This document shows, in pieces, positions 33,953 through 49,878 of a stretch of 64,000 bases of DNA. This stretch comes from Perca fluviatilis (Eukaryota; Chordata; Actinopteri; Perciformes; Percidae). The notes beneath the pieces were generated by a model. That model saw nothing but the letters and a program-made list of their open reading frames with translations, was not told where the DNA came from and did not search any database. The translations under genes and the position numbers were made by a program. Positions within the stretch are counted from its first letter, which is position 1; each line of letters begins with the position of its first letter. The DNA is taken from positions 8,838,050 through 8,902,049 of the forward strand of contig NC_053119.1 in the NCBI RefSeq assembly GCF_010015445.1, given 5' to 3'.

Positions 33953-35866
33953 TATGATAAAGTAAAATGTACATTTCAACTTTCATAATAAACACTAATA
34001 CTGTAAATGTCAAGTAATCACTGTGTTGTTGAGTTTGTTGGTAAAAAAAATAATTCAAGTTATTGAATGCAGCTTTTGCAACAGTGAGGCTGTACAAAAA
34101 ACGTGTTAATGGTAAAACCACAAGGAAAAACAAGTCAAGGTGCCACATTGTATAGATTCCTCAAAGCTCTGAGTCACCACAGAGAAATGACACAGCTACT
34201 TATGCACCGAGCCACCCCCTTGTCAATGCAGCATATAATCAGACAAGATGGTCGCCAGGCAAGCACAAACAACAGCGAGCACTCTCCTCTTGTCAAGGTA
34301 TACTGCTGACAGACTAACACTTTGTACTCGGGGCAGAGCGGGGCTGGCTGCTGGAAAAGCAGAGGATATCTATTTCACACACTAATTGCTTAACCCCCTC
34401 CCTCGTCCTCCTTCATCACTTTAAGCCACTAAGTAACTCCACCAAGCATGAAAGGCCAGAGATATAACAATGTGAACAATCTTGCACCGGTGCCTCACAC
34501 TTGTTGATAGAACAGGGGTTTATTACGTATTTCCAGCATGTTTCACCAACAGGTACGCACCAAGCTGGAATAAGTAAGCATTTTGGAGTTATATTCTAAT
34601 GCAAATCAGACCTGTTTTGAGTTGGTGGAAAAGTTAAAGGAAAGGAATGTTGAATAACTAAGTCTGTTCAAGGAAGGCCTTAAAAACCAGAGGCACGCTC
34701 AGATCACCTCATTATTTAATTGACAGATATGTTGAGGCACCTGCCGTTCTCAGATGGCAATACATAATTAAATAAACTGATGAAGCATCTCCAGGTACCT
34801 TTTCTCATATTAGTAACCCTTAATGCATCTGAGGCACCAAATGAAATAAACTGAGGAAGGATCTCCCTGTTCTTTCTCATATCAGTTGCTGTAAATGCAG
34901 CTGAGGCACCAAAAAAAGTTTAACGCAACACAGGGTGTATATTATTTGAAAGACAATATACATTTTCCACCATTCAGTGAGACTTTGGAATAGTATGGGC
35001 CTTTAAATGAAAACTTTCTTTAACATACCTTGCAGTGTTGTAGTAGGCTACTTGAGATCGTTCTTAGTCTCAAGACCGGTCTAAAAGGGTAACTACCGTC
35101 ATTTTAGCATCTTAAAATACACTTCAGACAAACAAAATAACAAAATAAAACAGTGAAAAGCACCAATAGTCAACCATACAATATCATCGCAGTATCGACA
35201 TCGAGGTATTTGGTCAAGAATATCGTGATATTAGATTTTCTCCATATCGCCCAGCCCTACTGTGCATTTTCTGATTTAGGCCTATGTGTTAAAACTTGCA
35301 AATGCAACCAAGAACTTGACTCATATCTAATTTGAAATTTGTTACCGTAAACCCCCCTCTCCCTGCCTCCTTTACACACACTCTCGAGAAAGTGAATGCG
35401 GGAGACAGAAGAAGAAGCTCTGGCTGTCTAACAAAAATCTGGTCTTAGTCTTGACTCGGTCTCAACCCCTCAAAGTGTCTGTCCTGATACACTCTGATCT
35501 TGCTGATGACTTAGTCTTGGTTCAGGTGGACTACAACACATAACCTTTTCCTACTGCTGTTCCCCTGCTGCAGTGTGATTTCACATCCTAGTTTCAGGGA
35601 GGCTGCAGGCTCAGGTAATGTTTACCTCTCCTCGCTGCCGCAGATCAGCAATTCAAAGACTTGCAAACTCGCAGGTGCTGACAACAATAATTACTCTGAC
35701 CAAAATGGCAATTAGGCTGACTGCAAACCTGTCTTGGTTCAGCCCTCCTAGTTACAACGACTGGCCAGCTTGAGTAAACCATAATTTGTTATCAGCTGTG
35801 TTCTAGTACTGATGACAAAAAGCTTTACCCAGAAATGTTTTTATATATTAATGTATATAATATATA
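33953..35866. other. Intergenic stretch
   Basis: No gene seen. A direct duplication of an AAATAAACTGA(T/G)GAAG(C/G)ATCTCC motif lies at about 34770-34795 and 34840-34865. 35630-35800 is complex sequence that may be conserved. Confidence 0.35.
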
Positions 35867-36101
35867 TAGACCTTTTTCACGGCAGACATGTTGACATGTC
35901 ATAGTAGGAAAAGTACAGGTGTATTCAAAACCATTAATGATGGCTGTATTCCACTTAGGGGAGGCCCTGGTATTGTGCATGCTGACTCACTGAAACAGCT
36001 TACTGGGACATTAATGGAATCGAGCCATCATTAAGGTTATCAATTTCAGCTGTGCTTCTCCTACTATGACAAGTCAAAATATCTGCTGTGAAAAAGGTCC
36101 A
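35867..36101. mobile_element. Short element with about 40-bp inverted ends
   Basis: GACCTTTTTCAC at the left and GTGAAAAAGGTC at the right are inverted, and similarity continues inward through GACATGTCATAGTAGGA / TCCTACTATGACAAGTC. Flanks are TATATA-rich, so the target duplication is unclear. MITE-like, no ORF. Confidence 0.75.
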
Positions 36102-39378
<3,277 letters not shown>

Positions 39379-39570
39379 GGGCGCCCGGATAGCTCAGTTG
39401 GTAGAGCGGGTGCCCATATATAGAGGTTTACTCCTCGACGCAGCGGGCCCGGGTTCGACAGCCCTTTGCTGCATGTCATTCCCCCTCTCTCTCTCCCCTT
39501 TCATGTCTTCTGCTGTCCTATCGAAATAAAGACTGAAAAATGCCCAAAAAAATAATCTTAAAAAAAGAAA
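39379..39570 (+). mobile_element. tRNA-derived SINE, near full length
   Basis: The head GGGCGCCCGGATAGCTCAGT followed by TGGTAGAGCGGG contains Pol III box A, and GGGTTCGACAGC resembles box B. The body GCTGCATGTCATTCCCCCTC and tail AATAAAGACTGAAAAATGCCC match the copy at 11670. It is the best preserved of the four copies. Confidence 0.88.
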
Positions 39571-40130
39571 AATTACCGTTAAAAGGTAGCATCAACAACA
39601 AGTAGGAAAGTAGATGGAAAAAACCTAAAAGAAAATAAATCCAAAACAATGCAGGGAGCAATGTCCACATTGTCTAAATGCTTTTACATTCCCATGAAAC
39701 ACACAGGTACCCTCAAGTCCATTTCACACACAACAGGCTACATGAAGATGTTGCTATTTCATGGTAGTTAAGCGTTGCCTTCCCTAAGGAGGATAAAGAG
39801 CCGACCTCTCAACGATAGCCTGATTGTGAGGCTCTGATTGGCTACTTAGGTAAACATGGAATTCATTTATGTTGCTTCACCTCCTCACAAACCTGCAGCG
39901 TGACCTCTACTCCTCAGCACTTCCTCTGTGGTTCTCTCCACCCTCACCTTCATTCCCGATTAGGCCTTTTTTCATGAGCTGCTGAGTGGTGACCTCGCCA
40001 TGTTGAGGAAGATCTTAAACCCGCCTGAGGTCACAGGAGGAGAAAGAAAAACTGCTACATACATATGAGAGATCCTGACCTTGCCCCACCCCCAGTGCCA
40101 ATCAGCACTGATGCTACTCACCTGGAGAGG
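39571..40130. other. Intergenic stretch
   Basis: No gene seen. 39780-40020 looks like unique, moderately GC-rich sequence. Confidence 0.35.
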
Positions 40131-40720
40131 ACAATTTAAAAGGAGCATGTGGCTGGGCAGAGGAAAGGGAAGCAGAAAGAGCAGGAAGACTACAGGGCTG
40201 TAGAACAGAGGAGTGAATGGTGGTAGGGGGTCAATGGGCTGGGGAGCAGAGTCTCCTGCGTTTGGGTGAATGTAATAGAAAGAGTTCTCTAACGCGTGAG
40301 CCTACCTTCCAGGGCGTTCCTCTGGGTGCGCCGTGACAGAATTTCACGGGGAAAAGGGAGGGTGAGCCCCGGTTCAACTACACCCCTGAGACCGCAGGCC
40401 GTAGGCTCCAATGCTCCCCAGTCCCTGCAACTGACCCGTCTCTTTCCTCCTCCACCCCCACCCCCACCCTCAGGCCAGCCGTCACTCATGTGTGCGTGTG
40501 TATGACGGGGGGTTGAGACAGAAGGAAGGAAAGTGCCACGGTAGCACTGAGGTACAAGGAACAATGAGAAGCTACCACAGGACGGATGCAAAGGGGATAA
40601 ACGGACGAAGAAAACAAGAGGCTACCGAAGAGACTGGAACAACAGAGCAGCAAGGACAAACGCAGACCGCTAGCGGCAAATGTGGGAGAGCGTAAAAACC
40701 TCTCCCTTCCGCGTAATGTA
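40130..40720. other. GC-rich block of unknown nature, possible LTR fragment
   Basis: A purine-rich, GC-rich island with an abrupt change from its AT-rich flanks. It includes GGTGCGCCGTGACAGAATTT, which reminds me of the LTR/primer-site junction of fish Gypsy elements, and a C/A-rich CCACCCCCACCCCCACCC run. Frames of 69-100 codons on both strands are composition effects. Identity not established. Confidence 0.3.
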
Positions 40721-41049
40721 TAGCCGCATGCTGTTGTAGTTGTTGGAAAAAGGACAGTTGACTGGCCTCAGTTTCCCAGTCTGCAGGCTTGGCCAGTGGC
40801 TTGGGGTTTTATTCTTATTCTCTCTACATAAATGTTTGTTGGTTTTAAACCTTGGTCACCCCTAAATTTCAAAGAACATTTGCCTTTTCTTTTAAAAGTA
40901 AGCTGTTCTACCCCATTTTAATTTTGAGTCTATTTTAAGAGGTCCTAGGCATCATTAAAACCTAGGTGGTGTCGACTCCACATTTTAATCTTGGCATTCA
41001 TTTTGATTGGGTTTTGTTCTCGACAGCGAATGTTGTCAACCGACTTTTT

Positions 41050-41440
41050 TTTCATTACTACAGTGAGGAGTACGCTTTCGTTTTCATCAAAGTAGTTTAA
41101 CCCCTTTGAATCAAAATAATGAGAAAGTGGAGGAATGGTTTAATTAATTTAGACGTGCAGAGGCGGCAAGAGCGAAGACGTGGAAGACCCAGAAACTCTG
41201 ACAAATCGGAACAGTGAACTGGGCTTTTTTGGGAAATGGGCTTAAAGAGACAGGCTCTAAAACTGAGCCTTTCGCACAAAACTGAGCCTTTCGCACAGAG
41301 GGTGAATTTAAGTATATTCAGGCAGACCGCATTTTAAAAAAAAACATGTTTTTTGAACAATAAAGCATGTAAACATGTTCTGTAAAAACCCAAAATAAAA
41401 AAATTGAATTGAAAATGAGCATAATATGAGACCTTTAACA
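41050..41440. mobile_element. Probable truncated TTAA-type repeat
   Basis: The 3' part, TGAGCATAATATGAGACCT-TTAA, resembles a common fish element ending in ...GGGACCTTTAA, and has AACATTAAAGCATGTAAACATG-like sequence inside. CTGAGCCTTTCGCACA is duplicated in tandem at about 41262-41299. A matching left end was not found. Confidence 0.45.
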
Positions 41441-42689
41441 TAAACTTGGCCATAAAAATGCTGAGAGCATTGCTTGTCTTGAGCATAGCAATACATTTCT
41501 CTGGTTTTATCTCTCAGGAGGAATGAGACTTTGAAGAAAAAAACAAAAAAAGGCTAGTCTCGGAGAAGGTTTGAAGTGGCAGGCTACTGACGACCAACGT
41601 GCTCTTTGTTAGATCTGATGTGCCTTTGATGGTGGCCGAGAGGCCCTTTTTGTTTCCTGTGCCATGTCGAGCCTAGATGACAGCACTAATCTAGACACAC
41701 TTCCCCTCCAGAGCTGGCACTTTGAAGACCCTAGTCTGTTTATGAGATTAATATGATTTGGGGATAATTTCCTGGGAGGGGTCCGGTCATTGTAGCAAAC
41801 ACACCCAACAAACCTGCACACGCTGTCACCTAATGTACACACTCTCATGCACTTAGACGGCACACACAGGCAGCCCAGTAGATGCAGCAAACACAAAAAC
41901 ACAACACGCACAGCTTTTTTTTTTTTTTTTACAACCCGCAATCCACAGCCAGTGTCTTTCACTGCTTGTTGCCATGGTAACTGAGAGCACACTCAGCTAC
42001 TTGGCAGTTGTTGTCTCTGTATTTTAAAAAGATCCAAAAGTCCCCATGGAAGAAGCTCAGCCTTGTTTTCTGTTACATTCACAGTAGCCAAAGTTACTCC
42101 GTGCTCCCTGCTGTCAATCATCAAATGTTTTTAACAGTGCGGTTTATCATAAAGATGCAATATTTTCTGAAGTGAATTTCACAGACGAGAGGTGCTAGAA
42201 TTCATCTCAATTTCAAATAAAGAGTCAAGTCCATGATAATCTGTTTTGTTTTGCAGACTCTGCTTTTCTGTCTTTTTAGCTTGACAGGCAGAGAGGCGGC
42301 ATTGGATTTACAGCAGCGATTGAGGTTGTGTTGACTCTGACACAAAGAGAGCTGCATTCCTCTGGCTCTGGACGTATGACTGAGCAGCGCCCGGCCCGGC
42401 CCTGGCCCGGTGGGCTGGGGTCTCTTTCCAGTCGCTCCTGTGCACTCATGGGTAGTGGCTTCCTGTGATGTTTCCTGTCAAAAAGGGCTTTCAGAGCAGC
42501 AGTTATAGCTTTGTGGGAGGAATGTGAAAGATACTTAATGAGTTGGCTCTAGACCTGGTCTCACATGTATTTGCACAGAGTCATTTTTATGGTTTGTTAT
42601 TGTCAGACATGTGCACAGCCTGTGGGAAAATGTAATAAATGTCAAAGAAGGTTTATGTGTTAGTTCAAACAAAATAGTTTTTTGATTCC
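41441..42689. other. Intergenic stretch
   Basis: No gene supported. A T16-17 run lies near 41917. The 127-codon minus-strand frame at 41992-41609 has lysine and valine runs from low complexity and no recognisable domain. Confidence 0.4.
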
Positions 42690-42780
42690 GACCTGTGGCC
42701 CTTTGCTGCATGTCTTCCCCATCTCTACAACCGTCCTATCAATTAAAGACAAAAAGAAAAAACAAATCATCAAAAAGAAA
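42690..42780 (+). mobile_element. 5'-truncated SINE copy
   Basis: CCCTTTGCTGCATGTCTTCC plus an A-rich tail match the body and tail of the SINE at 39379, with the tRNA head missing. Confidence 0.6.
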
Positions 42781-43063
42781 AAAAGTCATGGTAATCCATC
42801 GGATGGTTGTTGAGATATTTCAGTCTGGATGAAAATTTACTTTTTGTTATTAAAAAAACAAACTTTTGTAACTTTTCGTGCATATTGTATATACAGTACT
42901 GATTAAATAAAATTTCAGATTCGCTGGGCAAACTCCTTGAGGCTGGTAGCAGGCCGCACGGGAAGTGAGGGAAGTGCTGACAATGGAGCCCTGCTGTATG
43001 TTGGGGGGAGGGGGGTGGGGAATGTAAATCAGCAGATTCAACAGAGACACACTCACACATATG

Positions 43064-43514
43064 GCGTTTTTCCATTACATGGTACCTGCTCGACTCTCCT
43101 CAACTCGACGCCCTGTGCGTCTGTTTTCCACTGCAGATTTTAGTACCGCCTCAGCGTGGCTGGTCATCATAGCGGCACCGCAGTAAACTGCCGTTACCTA
43201 ACGGCAGTTTACACACAGAACGTCGAAGGTGTGTTGTTGTTGCCACAGCCAGAAGACAAATTTAGTTTCAAATGAAGCTGGAGGCAGCAAAAAAAAAAAC
43301 ACAGCTGGCTAAACTATTTAAAAATGGTGGGTTTGTTCAGGACACCCCCGTCTGTCGCTTTCACGTCACCTTTTGGTATCACTTCAGCTCGCTTGGAACT
43401 TCGACTGAGGTGGTACTATAAAAAGTACCTGTTGGCAGGTACCAGGTACTGTTTTTTTCGAAATGGAAAACCAAAAAGGTCGAGTCAAGCAGGTAGCATG
43501 TAATGGAAATGCGC
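43064..43514. mobile_element. MITE-like element with inverted ends
   Basis: GCGTTTTTCCATTACATGGT at the left is inverted as CATGTAATGGAAATGCGC at the right, and the pairing continues through CTGCTCGACTC / GAGTCAAGCAG. The interior includes a TAACTGCCG-type small hairpin (ACTGCCGTTACCTAACGGCAGT) and no transposase. Recognisable as a repeated fish element. Confidence 0.8.
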
Positions 43515-43624
43515 TATTAGACACGAGTAGTCAATACAGAGAGTACCTTTCCGTGAAACCATTGAATATTTTGAAATATACCTGAACAATTGTATTTTGC
43601 CTTCTCCTGCAGCATTTGTATCCA

Positions 43625-43697
<73 letters not shown>
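43625..43697. repeat. (CT)n(CA)n compound microsatellite
   Basis: A CT tract running directly into about 21 CA units. Confidence 0.93.
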
Positions 43698-43700
<3 letters not shown>

Positions 43701-44397
43701 AAACTTTATAATAGCCTCAGCCTCTCAAGTGTCTCAATGCAAAAGACACATTTCTAAGTGCATGACTGAGGCACAGGTTGCATTCACCAGAAGTAAAACT
43801 TAATTTTCAGTTCACTTTATTCAAAATTTTAACTGAAAATAATCCCACATTGTCTTAGCTTTCAAAATGTATTTCAAATAAAAAATAGAACTGTGAAAAG
43901 CTCCTCTACTGGAGGGATGCTGCCAAAAAAAAGTTGTTCTTCAAGATGATCAACAACACAAACAGCAATGAAACTCAATGTCTGATCATAATTTACAGTG
44001 TAACACACCTGACGATACACACTCAGAATGGATATACAGTACAAGGCCACAGTGCCTTACGTGTTAGCTAAACCGCTAAATATACGTGGGAAAAAAAAAA
44101 CTCCATATTTGAACTTTCTTTGCATCAGGAGTTAACCTAGCACAGAGTCTGCAAAATCTTTCATGAAAAAGGGTTTTCACTGCAATTGTTTTACCCTAAA
44201 CCTGAGAAACAGAAAATGTGCTGCATAACTTTTGGTTAGGCTTTTCTTTCCGTGGGTGCCAGGTGATTGACAGGAAGTAAGGAGCTTTTAAGCAAATTAA
44301 TAATTCAGGTTTACTGACAACAGAAAACCTGATACGGATCAGTTCAGATCAGTTAACCTTCAAACTGGTTGTACATTATCGATGTCAGGTCATCTTG
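43698..44397. other. Intergenic stretch
   Basis: AT-rich, no gene or clear repeat seen. Confidence 0.35.
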
Positions 44398-45723
44398 TCT
44401 CTCTCCAGGGACGTTGTTAGGCAGAGCGGAGCGTTGCAAGTAACTGGGGGATTAATCTCGTCTCATCCCCACAAACACACACACCGATACACATGTTAAT
44501 GGTGAAAGGAAGATTGATTACACCTAGTGTGATACAGAGTGAAACTGTAAGTTGTTTTTAATTACCTGCTCACCTTTAGCTACGTTTTCTTGAGGTAAAG
44601 GAAAGGGGATATTTTGGTCTGCTATGAAAAGTCTAGCTAGAGTGAACGAGCAAAATACAAGAAATGGTTAACTTAGCAAGCTAATCACAACTCTTTATTT
44701 GTTGCCAATAATATAGCCTAGCTCTATAGTAGGCATATTCTAAAACAATATCAATCCCCATAGAATGTTGTTGTCACTGAAAACTAAAGTCATAGGGTCC
44801 CTGTTAATGCTATTGTACCGTTGTATCCTTCAGTTCATTGAGCAGATGAAATGGATATTGGAAGATATTTCAGCAGAAGCAGGAGATTGGGAGAGCAGTT
44901 GATTCTGAGGGAGCCAGTGTGATTGAGGTCAGTAGTGGTCTATAGGTCTAAGGATTGTTTTGTAACAGTAAGCATTTGTTAGCAGGCCTAGGTACTATGC
45001 ATAGCCTAAACTAAATTATTTAATTATATTTAATATATATGCTAGCTATATTCTAACCAATTCAACTTTCTTCATTCATTGGCTGTGATAAATTAAATAA
45101 ATATGTAGATGTTGCCTAAATGTAGGCTAGGCTAAAGATGAGCACATGCCCACAGATACACATGTGAAAATAAAATGAAAGCAATCCTACATACAGTACA
45201 TACAGTATATACAGTAATCATTACTCCAAATCTTGAATTCCTTCCACCATCAGGTTACTGTATTTAGACCACTTTAAATAGGATCCGTATTAATATTTTA
45301 CATGATAAAGTATGCAGTGATGCCTATTATACATATTGTTTTTCTTTTTCTTGTACTGCTATTTGTCATATTTGTTTAACTTACCAACTTATTAGCTGTC
45401 TGGCCTCTGTTTGCCAGTTTTGGGACATTTTGGATGTTATATGTGACCAATTTACATTTCGAAGTCATGAAATTAGCATCAGGGGTTTTGTTTTTATCTT
45501 AAAGGATAAGACAGAAGGAACAGAGTAGAAATGGAAGAAGAGGATAGGTCTGTCACTTTTTACTTATTCACATCTGGGTTTCTTGACTGGTTGTTGACAT
45601 GAGTGTAGCTCTAATACAGTAACAAAAGATGTGAGTGCAATGATGTTGCAAACGCAAGTTACAAATACCCTGGGGGCTAAGCCCCACCTGTCTTTCAATC
45701 CTAGTTACGTCCCTGTCTCTCTC
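44398..45723. mobile_element. hAT-like element, 1.3 kb, with 8-bp target duplication
   Basis: TCTCTCTC at 44398-44405 is repeated at 45716-45723. The element begins CAGGGACGTTGTTAGG and ends CCTAGTTACGTCCCTG, inverted with few mismatches; CAGGG is a typical hAT terminus. No ORF of useful length, so non-autonomous or decayed. The duplication is low-complexity, but exact and abutting the inverted ends. Confidence 0.78.
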
Positions 45724-45989
45724 TTTACCTCAGTCTGGCATGAATTACATTAGTTATCACAATGTTGTGCATTATGTTGTCATCATCCTTATTTAGAAAT
45801 GTCTTAAATAGCAGTGGAAAGATCTGGACCAAGCTACAGTATTTAAATCTGTTAGATAGCTGAGTCAAGAATGCTGATTTCACTCATTTGACAAGGGTTA
45901 CAAGTGAGTGCTGCTTTGCCCTTGATATTGTTTTGGGGTTGTTGTCAGTGTGTAGGATTAGGTTTTTGGATGGTTACATGGAAACAATT

Positions 45990-46376
45990 TCAACATTTTT
46001 ACACAAGATTTTACACTAACATTTTTCACTGTAAATTTACAGTAATATACTGGCAGCTGGTTCGTCAGTAAACTACTGTTTATTTACAGTAAGCATACGG
46101 TTTTTAGATGTTAAGGTATTTTACTGTCAATACTTACCGTATTATTTTAATTTGCAGTAATATACTGGCTGCAGCGTTGCATTTTCCTTTGTTTTCCCAA
46201 GATGCATTGGTATTAACAGTAAATACCTGTAATCTGTAACATTCGCAGATAGTGCTGTAATGTAATTATTTTCTCCCAGAATGCATTGCCATTTACAGTA
46301 TGATCCTGTATAACATTAAAACTAAGATACTGTGAGATTTTAGTTGTAAATTTACATCAAAGGTTTACAGTGTAGG
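45990..46376. mobile_element. Element rich in ACAGTAA/TTACTGT motifs
   Basis: TTTTTCACTGTAAATTTACAG on the left and GTTTACAGTGTAGG on the right are inverted ends. Many TACAGTA-type motifs and two copies of (C/A)AGATGCATTG-like sequence lie between. A recognisable fish repeat type, no ORF; limits approximate. Confidence 0.6.
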
Positions 46377-47170
46377 GTTGAAAGGTTTTGAGACTGCAAA
46401 ATGATTAAACTGTCCCGCTCACTGAAACTAGTCATGTTTACTCTTATTCAGATGAATTATTATTATTATTATGCTCTCAGATTTCCTACTTTGGTGCAGA
46501 TTGCTATTTTTAACCATCTGGTGGGATTGCACTGGATATACATCAGCACAAATGACAATTACAGTATGTCAACAAAATGTCCATTGTGTTTGTAACAAAA
46601 GGCCATGCAGTTATGATGATTTGATTTTGATCTTTGCCATTAACATTTATAATATAATATATGTCTGTTTCTCTAGCTGGCATGCTCTCAGCTGTGCTCA
46701 CTCTCATAGTTGAAGGTGATTGTTTCAGGGGGATTCTCAGTAGCTACACATTTACTACATTTGGTTAAAGAGGAAATGGAACGGTGTAAAATTCCCCTTT
46801 ATGGTCACCTATTTCAGTCAGGCATTTCCTGTGACAGGCCTATGACATTTCTCGCTGACACAATGGGCTGAACTGCACATTACCTTAGTACAACCGGGAA
46901 TTGAATTACCTCAGAAGTACAAGAAGTTCAACTTTGAAAAGCTAAGCGGCTTAGGGTGGTGTTTAAGATAAAAGTAATGGAACAAGGTGGAGATTTAATG
47001 ACCATTTTGTGTCCGGTGTCCTGTTTCACAAATACATTTTTAGGCTACCATTAAATATATTAATGTAATGACTTTATCTACAGAAAGTTCATAATACATT
47101 TACATTACAATCACCCTGTTCCCTAAGAAGCAAGAGTCCACAGCCAGGCTTTGAGGCTGTACTTAGGCCC
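46377..47170. other. Intergenic stretch
   Basis: No gene. A short (TTA)n run lies near 46458. Confidence 0.35.
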
Positions 47171-47174
47171 AGCG

Positions 47175-47665
47175 GTTCGGCTAAATACTAACATAAGCAT
47201 GCTGCCACGCTCACCATGACAATGCTAACATGCTAATGTTTAGCAGGTATAATGTTCACCTGTATATCATCTTAGTTTGGCATGTTAACGTGCCAGCATT
47301 TGCCATTTGGCACAGAGCAAAAATTTACAGGCATTTACATTCATTTTCCAAGTATGTGGTCATAAAACAAAGTATTGGACAAATTAGAAGTTAGATGAAT
47401 AATCAGGGGATCACCAAATAGATAATAATTCATCCTGAGGGGAATGTGTGAATCTATCAATTTTCAAACCACATCTGTCATTTTCATGATGGCGCTGAGG
47501 GGAAAAGTCAGGGTATCACAAAGCCAATAGGATACATCCTCTGGAGACCATGATTGACTACTTTCATGGCAATCCTATAGCTGTTGAGATAGGACCGACC
47601 AACAGACTGTCTAACCAACCGACAGACTATAAATTAAATAACTTTGCCATCCATAAAGCCACAAG
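47175..47665. repeat. Dispersed repeat, same family as 30420
   Basis: GCTAACATGCTAATGTTTAG and CATCCTGAGGGGAATGTGTG with TGACTACTTTCATGGCAATC-like sequence match the family at 30420 and a partial copy at 24650. Ends not defined. Confidence 0.6.
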
Positions 47666-48965
47666 GCAAAAAAAAACAAACTCTGGTGCACATTGGAATA
47701 TGATTTCCTTTCATTCTCAGTTCTGAACCATTAGAAATGGCATTACACTGATGTCACATGTACCGCCCACTCTGTTTAAAGGACAGGACATGTAATTGAA
47801 AAGAAGTGCAGAGGCACAAAAGGAATGAAAGATAACAAAAATGTCACAGCATGAAGAAAGAAAGAAAGACACGAGTCAGATTGTCCTGGGGAATAAACAG
47901 CTAGCAGGGCCATTTAATTAAAAAGTACTTTATATCCTTCAAAGGACAATATAAGGACCAAATGTCGTGATTGCGTTAAAAGACTTTTATCACACTTATG
48001 ACCATGACACCTGGCAAACATCAGTTCTGTCTTCCTGGAAACTCTCTGCAGGAATGTGGTTTTTTTTCCCTTTTTAATGCAATGATGTCTGCAGTGTTTC
48101 CATTAGCTTTGACCGCCACATTAGCTCTCTCCAGGGAGCTGTGGTATGTCGTAAACATCCCCCCCTGCAGGACCGATGACATCATAGTCTTTTATATCTG
48201 TCCATCCCCTCCCTTGGACTTCAGTCAAAACCTCACGTCTTAATTATTACTTTGCTGAAGCCATTTCACAGTGGAGATGAACACCCCCTGCAGACAGTAA
48301 ACAAACAAGTGGGATGCATCATCACTAAAGTTGATTGCTCCACAAAATTGGTCACTGCCAGCAGTAAACAGCAATTACTGCGCCCATGGCTTTTTATCGC
48401 TTTCATACATATAATTCAAGACCTCCTTCTCCACAAGGGCTTCATTTCTCAATGGCCTTTAAATAGTGTATTATTGATTTGACGTAATATTTTTGACTCA
48501 TCACATCACAAAAATGTCAGAGAGGTTTAGATAAGTTGGATAAACTGATCCGGAAAATTGAGAAAAGCATACAGACAAAGCTAACTGTCCAGGAGGCGTA
48601 CACTTCCTCTGCTGGCCTGTAAAGAACACAAAGGAGGAATTTAAACATCGGATTGACAATGCCAAACCCCCTTGACAGTAGAACAATATGAGCCAGCTGC
48701 CTGCTGGTGAACAATAGGTTTAAAACATAACCCTTTCCTGTTGAATATCTCCTTATAGTCCTGTGAAACCTGTTTGTTACAATGAGGGAGCGGAGAGAAT
48801 TAAAGCTGGGATGTTATCGCTTACTCTGATATCATAAGAAGTAAACAGATTAATCTTAAGGAACTTTCTGGCGGAGAAGCGCATTAGTTCAGAGTGACGT
48901 TTGATTTCACATACCTCCGTGTGTTTGGTCTCAAGAATATTATATTGCTTTGAAAATATGTTGAA
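47666..48965. other. Intergenic stretch
   Basis: No supported gene. Complex, repeat-poor sequence around 47990-48490. Confidence 0.35.
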
Positions 48966-48967
48966 GA

Positions 48968-49878
48968 CCATAGTCTCGCTTTGCCTGACCTCTCTCCACA
49001 GCGCTGCGGAGGAGGGTCTGGCTAGTCCACACAGCATTCCGGGATGGGAGAAAAACGTGCTCTGGTTTATTGGCATTTCCTTAAACCAATCACAATCGTC
49101 TTGGGCGGCGCTAAGCACCCCCGGTGCCTCTGCAAAATAGCCTTGGGAAGGAACTTGTTTTGGTGTAACATATGTACTTGAAAGGTTGTTTTAGTCGTGC
49201 AACAGAAACCTCAGATTGGACAGATAGTCTAGCTAGCTGTCTGGATTTACCCTGCAGAGATCTGAGGAGCAGTTAACATAGTCCTCATAAATCTACCAGA
49301 GTTTAAAGGTCCAATGTGTAGGAATTTCTCCTATGTAGCGTTGAGATCATATATCGCAATCAACTCTCTCGCACCACGCAGTTCAAAGTATGTATTACAG
49401 AAATTTGGATTTTGAATACGTGTGGTCCTCCAGGTTTCCTTCTTCAAACTTGCCGGGGCCGGGGCCGGGAAGCAACGATACCCGTTAGCAGCATTAGCAG
49501 TATTAGCAGCACCTGTGAGTTTATCATGTGACAGAGAAAACGTGAAAGGCGGAGCAGTATGTCCTGTATGTCCCTTACCGGCTAACGTATTTCAAGATGG
49601 TGCATGAATATGGAGCATCTACCCCAGTTCATGCAAATGCAAATGTAAAATTTCAAGCCAAAAGGAATATTTGGAATTGATGGTGGAGGTAAATAGTCAT
49701 GAAAAGGACAAGTTTGTGAACGGGCAACACAGATTTTGATAATGAACAACTAAACACGTTACACACTGGACCTTTAAAATTACAACACAAAGAAAGCGGA
49801 AGGCAACGGACATCTGGCCGAAAAGAGTGCATCTGGCGGCAATGGACCAATCCTGGAAGTGGAACGTCGTGGATATAG
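48968..49878. mobile_element. Older repeat carrying a nested insertion
   Basis: Sequence from about TAGTCTCGCTTTGCC, through GGAGGAGGGTCTGGCTAGTC and CCTGCAGAGATCTGAGGAGC, to 49302, and again from 49778 (ACAACACAAAGAAAGCGGAA...GGATATAGACCAT), reads as one fish repeat unit split at 49303 by a TTAA-flanked element. Class of the host repeat not known to me. Confidence 0.55.
49303..49777. mobile_element. TTAA-flanked MITE-like element, nested
   Basis: TTAA at 49303-49306 and 49774-49777 flank inverted ends AGGTCCAATGTGTAGG and GTTACACACTGGACCT. The interior contains GGGGCCGGGGCCGGG and a tandem TTAGCAG run. No transposase. Confidence 0.78.

Noticed and set aside
39379..39450. Possible tRNA gene
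   Set aside because: Box A and B are present, but the body continues into a SINE-specific part and A-rich tail, and three other copies exist in the window.
41609..41992. 127-codon minus-strand ORF as a gene
   Set aside because: It has a lysine run from a poly-T tract, no domain, no splice context and no recognised homologue.
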